From NCBI GenBank assembly GCA_002633005.1, contig NMRA01000112.1:182275-211388 (forward strand): 29,114 nt of DNA, read 5' to 3'. Position numbers and translations under genes: made by a program. Below are positions 1 through 11,600 of this stretch, in pieces. The notes beneath the pieces are model-generated. The model was not told the DNA's origin. It was given only the letters and a program-made list of their open reading frames with translations, and searched no databases. Within the stretch, counting starts at the first letter, position 1; every line of letters begins with the position of its first letter. The stretch comes from Phoronis australis (Eukaryota; Phoronida; Phoronidae).

Positions 1-175
1 GGTTCAACAAACCATGAAGAATTGTTCTTTTTCCCAATACCATTCACGGTGTCCTGTTCCGGCGACTTCGTAAGAAATTCGCAGTCAAAGAACAAAAATG
101 TTCACAAAAAACCCCCGCGCACGTCCATCGGTTGCCGCTCGAGGTCAAGGACGGTACGGAAATTGACGGTGAGTT

Positions 176-225
176 ACGGAAGTACCGACATCGTGACTTT
201 ACGCGACCTATGTCGGTACTTCCGT
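176..225. repeat. Perfect 16-bp inverted repeat with 18-nt loop
   Basis: The arm ACGGAAGTACCGACAT at 176-191 is exactly complementary to 210-225. The right arm runs into the first copy of a 74-bp direct repeat. It may be the end of a foldback element. Confidence 0.85.
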
Positions 226-538
226 TTGGGAAACCGGGTTTCACTGGCAACTGCTGTAGGCTCACTACAATAAGCGTCCCCTCCCTGTGAAATCAGCGAC
301 GCATCAGTTGGCAAGTTTTCGCCCTGTGCACAATTTTTTGAACAATTATTGTAATTTAACAACGGAAGTTGATAGCAATGCACCACAATTTTGTAGAAAG
401 GCTGTCATAGGCTACAACTACGTCACAGAGCGTAAATTTGATGAATCCTAGCTTCCGATTTTACCCGTTTGGGAAACCGGGTTTCACTGGCAACTGCTGT
501 AGGCTCACTACAATAAGCGTCCCCTCCCTGTGAAATCA
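222..538. repeat. Two identical 74-bp direct repeats around 169 bp
   Basis: The stretches 222-295 and 465-538 are identical over 74 bp, starting CCGTTTGGGAAACCGG and ending CTGTGAAATCA. Near its start each contains a small near-palindrome (CGTTTGGGAAACCGG). Identity of the two copies points to a recent duplication or gene conversion. The single-copy equivalent near 15.4 kb has diverged. Confidence 0.9.
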
Positions 539-820
539 AATTTTCTAAGTGTTTGTTTGAGCCAATACAGTATATACAGCTTTCCACCAAGGCTAGGTGA
601 TGCAAGACATTATTCTTTGTTGCATTATAGTAACTGGTCTTGGCTAATTATTTTATGCCCTGGTCATCCATTCAGCCAAAAGTAGTTCCAGAGGTGGCTT
701 ATCAGCCAATTATTCACGCATGCTGACTCACAATAGAAGCCTGATAAGAGTGAAGGTGGATAAATGCAGTGTTCCTACAGTTTCTTGTTTTAGTGGACAT
801 GTTCAGGACATGGCAAATTT
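296..820 (+). repeat. Dispersed repeat, copy A
   Basis: This stretch matches 15217-15940 in the same orientation through many long shared blocks, for example GATAGCAATGCACCACAATT, TTTCCACCAAGGCTAGGTGA and AGCCAATTATTCACGCATGC. It lacks about 207 bp present in copy B (15529-15735). No coding capacity was seen. It is an unclassified interspersed repeat. Confidence 0.8.
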
Positions 821-3800
821 AACGGCTATTAAAACGTAATCCATAAATTTTCCCAATCTACAGTTTCAGGCCACTGAATATTATGTGTAGTTAGGTGACT
901 TGTTATTTAGTAGTTGTGGTCATACATGTACAGTAAAATCTCACCAATTTGGGAGAACAAGATTGCCAGAATTGTTCCTAAATCCATTTTTCAAAGATAA
1001 TCAACAGTGTCGTGATTGTCCGCAATTTCTCACGAATCATTTGTCTGGCAGTAGCTGTAGTATAGACGGTTGAAAATAGCGTTTATTTGGCGTTACTTGT
1101 CTTTCATGAAACAAAATAAAATTTCACCATTGTGTATTTGGTTGATGGGATTTCACTGTAAGTAGTAATCGCCACAGCTGACTACATTAAAACTTATTTA
1201 TTGTTAAAAATATACACCTACCTCATTTCATGTCAGGTGCTGGAATTTATTTCTTATCAGTCGGGTTTTCAGAATAAAGGATGTTTTGTGATGACATGTC
1301 TAACACTATTATGATGTGATTTGGATCTGGAAATGGGGACAGAAAGACGCAGTCTTATCAATAATGTTGCAGGTGTTGGATGTTTCCTCATTCCATGGGG
1401 GCATTTTGGTTCTTGCAACTTTTACACAAGAATAGTCATTTACTTCCAACGCATATTAAGGTATGACACGGTGCACGTTGATAAGTGTTTACTACCGTTT
1501 ACATTGCATCCTGGGAAATTGTCTAGTGAGCATAGAAGCTAGTGTCTGAAGTTAAGTTACACATGTTCAGGTTTACATTGCATATTTGATGCTCTTGATC
1601 TGAAGTGGGTGTCTTCCTTAATGTCTCAAATTTCTAGCGAGAAAAACAAGATCATGCAAGCAAAATTATATTGTTCAAAGGTGACTAATATTTCACCAAT
1701 ATGCTCAAGCCCTTACTAGTGTAATGAAATAAAATGGCAGCCACTGATGTGATTGGTCGGTGTGGTTAGAATATGGAATAATGGGGTAGAGCTTAATGTT
1801 GCTGTTCATGAGTGAAAATATTTTTGTTGCAAGTCCTTGACTAATATATTGGGTTTGCAGAACACAACGGTGGTCATTCGCATATCCCGACCACTTTCTG
1901 TTTAGATGAGTATAAATGATAGAGGAAAGGCGTGCTGACCAGACTTAAAATGTTTGCGAGATACAGGAAAGACAGTCAAGTTACACTTCCTCAAAAATAG
2001 GTGACAAGTTATTTTTGTTTGAATTTCAGAAACTAAATTGTGTCCGGGGCGTTTATCTGTTACAGAAGCCAAGAAGCCATTTTGAAAAAATTTGCTGCTG
2101 AAGGTGCAGTTTGGGATTACTGATATATGATTGGTTGCCTCTACCTGCTAAACATCTGATGTAACACTGGTATATTATTAGAGCTGTATTATATTGGCAA
2201 ATGAACATTACCATGATGTAAACATTTGCGTGTTCTGGCTGGATCAGGGTCCTCTCGCCCGGTGCGGTAACCACCCTGCGTTTTGAACTATGTAGTAATA
2301 TGAACTGATATACTACTTGGTTTTTATGAGCTTTAGGTTTGATGGCCGTTTGTTTTCTAGTAAACTCAATCCTTCCAATTTTCACAACAGTTAATTGGTA
2401 GTTGTGGAGGCCCGGGGCATTCATCCAATTTATGAAACTGCTGGGTTCACACTTAGTCTGAGCTGGGGCACTTACTCCATTTAGAGCTATGTGTATGGAA
2501 ATATTACAGCAGATGGCGTGTTACAAAATACCAGGAGAAATGGGGAACAGTCACAGATCACAGCTTAAAAGTAAACATCAAAATAGTGAAGAAGTTATTG
2601 GAGAAATTCAAAAGATTTCTCCAAAACAATCCTTATCTCCTCTAAAGGGTATGTTTACAGCACATGCAAGTAAGGCATTGTGTAAGCCTATCTGGGCTGG
2701 CATTGTTATCATTAGAGGTGGGCCTGAACATACAAAATGTCAGGTTCATTTGGGTCAGTAAGTTGACCTTGACAATGTTTTGCTGGGAGTTATCACCAGT
2801 GATCGCTGTCTGACCCTTTGAGTAGTTTTAGACTAAGTGGAAACTAGGTTCAAGTTTAGCTTTGTTCAATGCCCTGAAATATCTAAATATGGTCTCTGGT
2901 TGGTAGGTATAGGTAAGAAAATGTTAGATGCCAGCATGCTGGAAGTACCAGGTGTGCTCAACTGGGGTACGCAGTACATTTTGTGGAATCAGAAGAGCAA
3001 AGTATTGTATCCATGGATAGTTAAAATCTCACTAATTTAGGCCATAATATGTGAAACTGGCATGGGAACACTATTTCAGATATGAATACCATAATTTCTG
3101 TTGTAAGTGGTGTTGACATTGATCCAGTTAAGTGACTGCCATCCCGTGATCTTGTGAGGTCAGGAAACCTTTGTAAGTGATCTGGGTTGAGTTCAGTTAC
3201 ACTAGGACCTCGCTAAAAAGCAAGACTTTGAGAGATTATGTGAGATATTGCCGTGTATTTCAAACGAGAACACATTTGGCTAGTTTTTTTCAAGCCACAA
3301 GAAAGCTACTGAACTCTACTGTGTTTTGTTTCTTGCGAATAAATATCAAATGGGAGCCTATGACCAAATTTCTTTTCAAGTCGTCACTTTTCAGGAAACA
3401 GACCCCAGCTTGGCCATTTAGTGTTCTTTCTCGTAGGAGGCACAGAGCAGTTCTCGCAGGGGTTTGCCTGTCAGAACACACGTCAATGGACTCTTCACTC
3501 TTTCTTCACTCTGTCAAGAACTGCATGCTAATGAAGAAAAGTTTTGAGTCATTTCATATCACAAGCCCTACAGATGAGCACAGAATCTTTATTCTCTCTT
3601 GTATTTTTGACCCTTTCACTCCCAATGAAAACCAAGCTAGACTAAGAAAAATAAGGGCAAAAAAATGCAAAATCGCCACTTTTCACCCCAAAACCACCAC
3701 TTTCCTGCCGATGCCCGACTAAAGCCAACATTAGATTCTAAAAGGAAATTTCCTACCAATTCCAAAAATGTGGTCCAAAAGTACTGTCAACTGGGTAGTT

Positions 3801-5652
3801 TTACGCAAATCTGGCTTGTTTGAGGGCTACCTGAAATAGCGCCCATTTTCTCAGTTGTTACACAACAATGCACAATGCAACATGAGGCGGCCATCTTGAA
3901 GGAGAGTGCAGCTACAGCCATGAGTGTGGCCTTCTTTTATTCTCGGCATGTTCACAAATACAAACAAATTAAATCGCATTCACTTGGCCTACATACAATA
4001 CCTAACTAAAAAATGCCCCCAAGCCTGGCCTACCCGTAGATTTTAATATTTTGGGAGTGCAAATTGGCCGCGGCAGCAGGCTAACTGTTCAGTGCCACCT
4101 GAGTTCTAGAAAATGTGATAAGGGTGATCGTTGTAGTTTGGAAACGCAAGTGCTCCAAACGCATTGTTCTTGGACGTAGTTTCAACATTGGAGCCCTCAT
4201 CGTTTTAGGATCAGTGTTGTGAGGTCAGCGTTGTGAGATCATCAGAAGACGACTCAAATATTCTTGTAATGAAATTGAGCTTTCTAACTATTGTTGACTG
4301 TTCATAATTTTCCATTTGCCTGTTGGGGTCAGGGGAAGAGAAAAGTATAGCAGTATGACAACTCGGCTTTATCACTTAATCGCCCACTATTTACTTTCCA
4401 CATGCCTCGCAAGAGTTATTTTTAACAATTTCCTTTTATTTTCCGAAAGCAAATCAGACACTGTGCATGCTTCCTCTAAATTTAATATTTTTAGCAACAA
4501 TTAGAAAATTTGTATTTTTAGCTGGTTAAAAAAGACATTCAGATCAAATAAATGAATATTTACAAGTGATATTTTTAAGTAGTTGATCACGTTCATCTCT
4601 TGACAGGTGGCAGACCTCCCTCACTTTCTTTTCAGTTAATGCTTTGTGTAAACATACAACTTTTAATTATGACTGTCTTGAGTGTTGCATATAACTTTTT
4701 ATACAACTTTTGACTTATAGTCATATCGGAACACCTTTCTGTTTAACTCAAATCTCGAAAGCGGAGCCATATACAAAAAATCTTAATGTGAAGACAGGAC
4801 TTAAGGGAGGGTTTGCATGCTGTTTTACTTCAGTTGTTTTACCAGGTTTCTTCAAGGAACTATTATTAACAATAGGTGGACATAGCAGTGGCATATATAG
4901 CTCATTCTAAATGCCACTCTGCTTTTGTTGCATTGTGTTAACGTTCAACACTTGATTCAGGAATAACAATAAGTCTTAATAAATACTCCTGTTTTTATAA
5001 ATGTGGCCTGTTTCCGCTGTTTTTGACGTCATTGCCCAAATTAACACATAAAACCTCAATGGGCATTCTTGCTGTTTGAAAAGCATGTCTGCCAATGAAC
5101 CCTTGAACCCTACCTTGGAATTGGCTTTTGTGCAGAAATGTTGGTATATGACTTCCGTGACCAATCCAACTGGCCGAATACACCATGGCTGACAAGCCAA
5201 AATATTGTTAAGTTCTAGCATGTCTGTGGCCATTCCTTTTGAGGCGTAGCAATTACGTAGTGTTGCCAAGATTTTGTTAGATTCATACCAGTAACATAAG
5301 ATCAGCTGAGAAAAAAATCTACGAACTATTAGTATTTTTCTTGTATTGATCAAATGACTATTTCACTGTTAGTAGTAATCATGTCAGTGTTGTGAAACCA
5401 CCTGACCTGAATGATTTGGTTCGTTGTGGATTACGTGATGTTAAGCATGGAGAGATAAATAAACCCCACTGTTGTGAGCAGTCTTGATTATGATTACGAT
5501 AAAATATCAACAACTTCGGATAAAATGAAATTGCCAAAAATGCCCATTTTTCAAGGAGTGCTCAAACATACGGTTAATTATTAAAAGTGTTCATTGTTGT
5601 CTCCTGATCATCATGATGGTGGTAAATAGCAAGAATTACTTACTTGGAGATA
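821..5652. other. Non-coding stretch, nothing recognised
   Basis: AT-rich sequence with scattered open frames of up to 181 codons (3177-3722 +, 2053-2424 -, 4976-5353 -). None starts with a supported ATG, matches a family I know, or has convincing exon borders in phase with the sushi exon. It is probably upstream intron or intergenic DNA. Confidence 0.5.
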
Positions 5653-5738
5653 TTAGTGAGTTGAGCATAACATTTCAAGCCTGCAGGTTGTGATCAAGGG
5701 CCTGAGCTGCAGGCTTGCCGTTAGGCTCAACTAACTTA
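5653..5738. repeat. Imperfect hairpin of about 85 nt
   Basis: The arm CAAGCCTGCAG at 5676-5686 pairs perfectly with CTGCAGGCTTG at 5707-5717. AGTTGAGC at 5659-5666 pairs with GCTCAACT at 5725-5732, and four further pairs lie between (TAAC with GTTA). The loop is about 20 nt. The size resembles an miRNA precursor, but a foldback repeat is equally possible. Confidence 0.7.
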
Positions 5739-6039
5739 CGGTAAAGTCGCGTGATTTTCGGACGGCCCGCCATTTTCGACCAAGAATAAATATTTCCGAA
5801 ATGAGTTTTTCATGGTCCACGAAATTCGTACAAGGTCCAAAAACTGTTTTTCAATGATCCTCGAATTTCGGTCAATGTCATAAACGTCGGATTTTTGTCC
5901 CGCGACTTTCGGACAACGAAAATTTTAGAAACGCTAATTTAGGATCGACGCAACTCCTGTGTCACNCATAACATTTCAAGCCTGCAGGTTGTGATCAAGG
6001 GCCTGAGCTGCAGGCTTGCCGTTAGGCTCAACTAACTTA
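5666..6039. repeat. 73-bp identical direct repeats, second copy starting at an N
   Basis: The stretches 5666-5738 and 5967-6039 are identical over 73 bp. The second starts one base after the only ambiguous base in the window (5966) and lacks the outer left hairpin arm. The 228 bp between them holds two similar phrases around TTTTCGGAC and CTTTCGGAC (about 5755 and 5907). An assembly join is a serious alternative to a real duplication. Confidence 0.85.
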
Positions 6040-6550
6040 ATGTCTCCTAGCTCTACTTTTGTCTTGTTTTTACCTTCTCAAACATATGGTAGTGGATGCC
6101 TGCAATTTTTTTAACTTATTACGCACCCACACAGGAGAATGAGTATCCCAATTGACCAGTGGGCCAGTCATGATACCCTACAGTAGGGTGCTGTAACTGG
6201 CACACCAATGTTTACATAGAGCTCTCTTATTGTCTGCTTTCACCTGATGCCCAAGTAATCCAGTGGTATTATGTATACAGGACCCCTGGCCCTAACCGAT
6301 ATTTAAAAATACTATTTGCAAATGACTTTCAACAAATGTTGTGAAGCAGATGTGGTTTGTATGAAATACTTACAACAAAAAAATTTGAATGGAGAAAAAC
6401 GCACTGGCAGAAAACTTGGACTTCAATTTCACCTGTTGATTCCTTGGTGTGACTGTTAAGGCTGACCAACTTAACCATAGTATTTTGTTCCAACACAAAA
6501 AGCTCGCTTGACAAGTTTAACCAGTGTAGTTCTTCATTAGACCCTCATAA

Positions 6551-7051
6551 GGCCCTTTCATATATTGGTCTGACTGAGCGAGCATCCACCTAAACAGCGC
6601 TGTTAGCTGGACCGTTCACACTGGCTTCGGTAGTTAATGAACATCGAAGTAAACTGTAGGTGAAGCTGTTGTCATCGAAGTTATCGCAAGGTAGCGCTGC
6701 ATGCTTAGATTTTTTTCAGTGTGACAATTTGGGAACATTTACATGTGCTTAAATTGACATTTAACTAATTTTTAAATCGATTGGTTATTATGAGAGCAAA
6801 ATATAAGCAGCTATTAGTGGTGGCACTATCCTGTAATTGTTGACGATAACAGTGGCACCTGGCGATAACTTCGATTGGACCGAAGTTAACTGTTCATACT
6901 GCACCGCAGCATTGTTGCTGCGCTGTTAAATCCACCTGTTAACAGCGATGTTAACTGGAGCTGTTAACTGCGATCCTGGACTGGAGTTTAGCGTTCATAC
7001 TGACCGCAACTCTCCAAACCATCGACGCGTAGACTTTAGTATGAAAGGCCC
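6551..7051. mobile_element. MITE-like foldback element of about 500 bp
   Basis: The left end GGCCCTTTCATA at 6551-6562 and right end TATGAAAGGCCC (about 7040-7051) form an inverted repeat with one small offset. Inside, ATCGAAGTTATCGC at 6674-6687 is exactly complementary to 6862-6875. Many GTTAAC/GTTCATACTG phrases recur in inverted order. There is no transposase frame, so it is non-autonomous. I could not define a target-site duplication, so the outer limits are approximate. Confidence 0.7.
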
Positions 7052-8483
7052 GGCTAATAATTCTTGATTTTTACATTCCATGACAATGGTAGGTACTGTG
7101 GTCTGATGGTAGCCATGGCACAAAACTTGAAGATGGAAATGCATTTAATTTGGTGCTACACGGATTAAAAAGGTTAAAATGAAATTGCATTAGCCGGCTG
7201 TTAAATTGCCGAGATTGTATCATAGTAGTGTGTGCCAAATTGTTCAAAATTTTAAGGTTAGAATGGCAAAGTAGAATAGTTATTATCTAAAACTAGCTAG
7301 TTGATGACTCTATGAAGTTTTGTTACGAAAAGAATTTGAGCAGATTTTGTTAGCTATAGTAAACACCACTTATTGGCACTGTGAGTATTTTATGTAGTGT
7401 TAACTGCTTCTTTAATGTTGTGAGCTCTAGCTGATGTTGGCAAAATCTGACTTTGCTGAACGCTGAAATGCCTAACTTGAATGCCAGCCAAAGTTTTAAA
7501 CCTGTCACCATAGTTTTTAAACTTGTTGCATCTTGCCCAAACTAGACACGGCAAAATCCAAACTCGTTACAGCGACAGGTCATAAGAACACTGTTGTGCA
7601 TTGTATTTTTCGTCATAAACATCAAAAAATAAGAAAAAGAAACACAATCAGGTGTTTCATTTTGTCTTAACTTTAGTCATTGAGGGAGCTTAAGGTAGTT
7701 AGAGCTTAGAACTAGATGAACTGGAATCATATGCCAAATCCTGCCAGTGATTGCTGCCCTCTTCTGGAAAACCTTCCGACTCTGAAATTTCACTGAGCTG
7801 GCCTCATGACTTTGCTTTGTTTATTTCGGTTGTTCACTGGACTGAATTTTAATCAAGTGTCATGGCTATCAAATTAAGACGTAGATACTTTAATGTGAAT
7901 GCCATATTAAGTCATAGTTTTGTGACAAAGAATAACATGTGCATAAAAAGTTTCCTCTAGTTCAGAATCATGTTGTATACCAGTTATCTTGCCATTCTGG
8001 TGGTTGTAACCTTCTGACCCCTGCTGTGAGACTTTATACGTTGGGCATTTTGGTTTGCACTTTGTCTTAAGATGACTGTGAGTGTATGTTAAGTCTGAAA
8101 TTCCCAGCGGAGGCGCCACCTTTACCTTCATTTGCTAATCTGGGCTTTTGGGTAACCCTTGTAGTGCTATACACTGTAAACAGTGTCCTGACCAGCTGGC
8201 TGGCTATTTTTAGGTTAAGCTCAATATTAACACACTCAATTGTTTTAATCAAAGATTTAACAAACCAGTTTAATACCATGTATTATACGTCACTGTGAAG
8301 CTCATAAAATCAGCTTCATCTCTATCATATTAATCAGGAAGATAATTATGATATATGCTGCTGATGACCAATGGAACACCGGTAATGGTCTAAAATACAG
8401 CAGTTTTCAATATTCTCATCTCATGCAAATAAACACAAGAATTGGCTGTCCATGCGCTAATTAACTTTTTATTTTCTGTTTAG
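7052..8483. other. Non-coding stretch before the sushi exon
   Basis: No exon, RNA gene or repeat could be supported. The last 25 bases form the pyrimidine-rich tract and AG acceptor of the sushi exon. The stretch is therefore at least partly intron. Confidence 0.5.
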
Positions 8484-8696
8484 CTTGCGACTTTCCGGCC
8501 ATTGCAAATGGCCATACAACATGTAAGGGAGAACTTAATGACGGGAAAAAGGATCCGCTGAAAATGTTCCCGGACTCCGAGTGCTTTTTTACGTGTGACA
8601 GGGGCTTCAAACTGGTTGGAAGCGAAAGTGTCAAGTGTGAAGACAAGCCACGCCAACCCTTAACAGTTACTGCTGCTCTTCCTCGTTGCATAGCTG
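8484..8696 (+). CDS. Exon: six-cysteine sushi/CCP domain
   Basis: The exon follows a pyrimidine-rich tract ending TTTAG and ends before GTGAGC. It is 213 nt with phase 1 at both ends, the classic form of a shuffled extracellular module. The translation opens CDFPAIANGH, close to the sushi start C-x-x-P-x-x-x-N-G, continues with SECFFTCDRGFKLVGS (the C-x-F-x-C-x-x-G-F-x-L-x-G core) and ends LPRC. Six cysteines are present rather than the usual four, as in selectin sushi repeats, where the extra pair is at similar places. First to last Cys is 68 residues, slightly long for the family. The conserved Trp expected between the last two canonical cysteines is missing, replaced by a Pro/Thr/Ala-rich stretch. 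The domain assignment is strong; the ligand cannot be read. Confidence 0.9.
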
Positions 8697-11600
8697 GTGA
8701 GCAATCTCTGTTGCAGTAATGTTATGTCCTTTTATGTTTACTCCTTTGTGTGTGACATGTGCACACAGGTTTAGTGTGGTCGCTATATAGGTTGATTTTT
8801 TTGTCAAATCTGTTGGCAAAAATAATCATTCAATGAAAACTTTAGTTCATTGTCATGGTAAACTAACACCATTTTCATACAAACTAATTCGCAAGATGGA
8901 TGTTTTTGTTCTTTGAAGATCTCTAGATATCTTCCTTTATGGTAGCGAACTTAAAAATGGCATAGCATTTGGTTGGTATAGCATTTGGTTGGTCTAACTT
9001 ATCTTTCATGAGATATCAAAAACAAAATTTCACTTGTTTGCCGTAGTGTGTTTTAAATTGATGAGACTTTAATGTTTTGTGATTTACACTGCTGTTCCAG
9101 AACAAATGTTGCAAATTTTTATCGAAAGCAACCTTTAATTTTTTATTGTGTTTACACCAAGACAGGTTTAGTGCTGTGTATTTTGTGTTAACGTTGTTTT
9201 TTACACGGTTTTAAGTCGGGAATTACTCGCACCTCTTTACACCACTAGCAACGCATACTTCTTATTTGTTTGAAGTGTACAAACACAGGTAGTGCTCTTT
9301 TTGTTTACATCCTTTCCATGTTTTGCTTTTGAATATCAACGAGACTACATTTTTTAGATGAGAGTCAAACTACCGTGGCTGGCCATGATAACAGTTTGAC
9401 TGAGATAAGCACAGGTTCAGACGTGGATAGAGGTCAGAATGCAGTAGTCACAGAATTGACAAAAGGAATTACGCTAGATGCTGAAATTCCAGGCCCTGGC
9501 TCAACTACAAGTGACGGATGGGCTGACGGTGCCAACAACCCACGATTGAAAACCAACGAGTCTGATCTCTCAGTAAACCCCAAGTTATTTCCTGCCCAAG
9601 ACCGAGACAATCGTACAGGCTCAGTACCTGGTGAGTTGTTTGCTTAATAGTTTTCACCACTTTAGTTCATTATTATATTTTATCAGTTAGCAATTTCAAA
9701 AATGCACGGTTATTGTGTATGAATTTTTGGAACACAACCAATGGAGTTGATTGCTGCTCAAATGTTTGGCTCCTTATAACCCAAATAGCCTCCCTGTCTC
9801 TTCTCAGGTCACTTTCACTGTCAGTTGAACAAGCATCCTCCCGTGAATGGAACGATTGCAAAACCGTGATATTATGGTGCAGTGAGGAGTATTGTTATTG
9901 TCCTTGATGTTTTCTTTGTCAAAATGTGTCTGCTGCAGTGTAATCAGCGGTGTTGTTGTTGCATGATTTTGCCATCATTGTCAATGTTGGCTGCGGTGTT
10001 GACACCATCAAAACCTTTGGCATTGACATTGCAGTCATCGCACTAGTGTTGTTATCGCACCCCCGCTGTTGGCATTGGTGTCATCTTTGTTCTTGTCTCC
10101 ATTGTTGGCAATATCACTGTTGTTGTTAACGATGTGGTTGTCATAGGTGTTGCCATGTTTGTCAACACAATGGACCTCAGAGTTCAAACATTGCTTGTGG
10201 GGTAAACTCTGTGTTGTCAGCGGTCTCGTGGTCTTTGAAGTCATCACTGTTGGTATCGTGGGTGTCTTTTCGCAGCTGCCTTTATTATCAACCATTTCTT
10301 CTGCCAATTCGTCAAGTGCCGTCTTTCAGAGCATTTTCATTTCAAAATTATTTTTTATGGATGGGGGAAGGAGGGCTGTGGCTTCTAGGTTCCCATAACC
10401 CCCTATCCATTCACATGAACCTAGAGAGATATGCGGAAAAATGTTAAAAGGAACGTACTAATATAACCTAAGCTCCTTTCCTTTCACAAAAGAAATACTA
10501 ATTTTGTTCTTACAGTTGTGGGCATTATTTTGGGATCACTAGGCAGCGTGGTGCTTGTTATTGTTGTGGCCCTTCTCATCTATTGCAAGCGCAGAACGAC
10601 CTCAGGTGAGTGACATAGATACAGGCTTAAGGTGATTTTCAGACTTTTGGCTCATGAAGGAGGGGGGAGGTTGAGGGTAAGGATGCATCAAACACTCACG
10701 CATGTTTGTAAGGAATAGAATGTGTAGCAAATATATGGTACTAAATAGTGTATTTGAGATGTACCGTAAACGTCCAGGTTAACGCCCATGTTCACCTAAC
10801 CTCCATCCCCTACTTTAGGTGGATTTTCGATTTAACCGCCCACTGCTCGGTAAACCGCCCATCTGCGATTTTTGAAGATTTCCAGTGAAGCGCCCACCTC
10901 TCGGTTAAGCGCCCATCCCGGACTTTTCAATATTGATGATTATGCACCCAGTCCTAAGGAAACGTGCGATTACCCATTTTTAAATAAAAATCGATGATAA
11001 CAAAGAGTGCAACGGCAGCGTCGGAGACGGTGGTTTGGCAATGTGAATTATAATACAAGTAACAAATTATTGTCCTGGGTCATGGATTTGCTTCAAAACG
11101 TAATACCTTGAATGCTTTGTCACTTTATTTTTTTTCCCATGGTCGCAAAACTAAGAACCCCGCTGGCTTCAATGCCTACGATTTCAGCAATGCCGTCTGC
11201 CGAGCTAAGTTTCCATCTGCATTGCTTTAGATAAAACATATATTCAAAAAAATAAATCCAGAGAAACGTGACAGTGGTCTTGGCAACATGGAAAGCTCTC
11301 GGATTTTGAAGTATCACCTTAACTTTGTGAATATTGTTTCCACCTACCTATTTGGCCCTCCCGATTAATTTTGTTTCTTCATTGGCTAGTTTCAGCCAGA
11401 ACAAAATCCTTCCCATTCGAGTCTGAAATATCTGACGTAGGCTGACTGAAAATTGGCAGTAATGAGGGAGGGGGTGAATCCCTCAGGCCCAGGGAACATC
11501 AAGCCGCAAATTATCAGAACTGGGACTTCACGTCGCAGTTTTGGGGAACGTTGGTTTTTTTTAAACAACCGGAGACCCAAGTTCAGTATCAAATAAACAC

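Noticed and set aside
2053-2424. 123-codon minus-strand frame
   Set aside because: No domain, no promoter or splice context, composition like surrounding non-coding DNA.
3177-3722. 181-codon open frame on the + strand
   Set aside because: No in-frame supported ATG, no recognisable motif, low-complexity A/T codons and no exon borders fitting the phase-1 pattern; treated as chance.
4976-5353. 125-codon minus-strand frame overlapping a second minus frame
   Set aside because: Two overlapping frames look equally plausible and neither resembles a known family; possibly an old mobile-element fragment, but unsupported.
9673-9907. Overlapping frames on both strands after the stalk exon
   Set aside because: No splice borders in phase and no motif; ordinary intron sequence.
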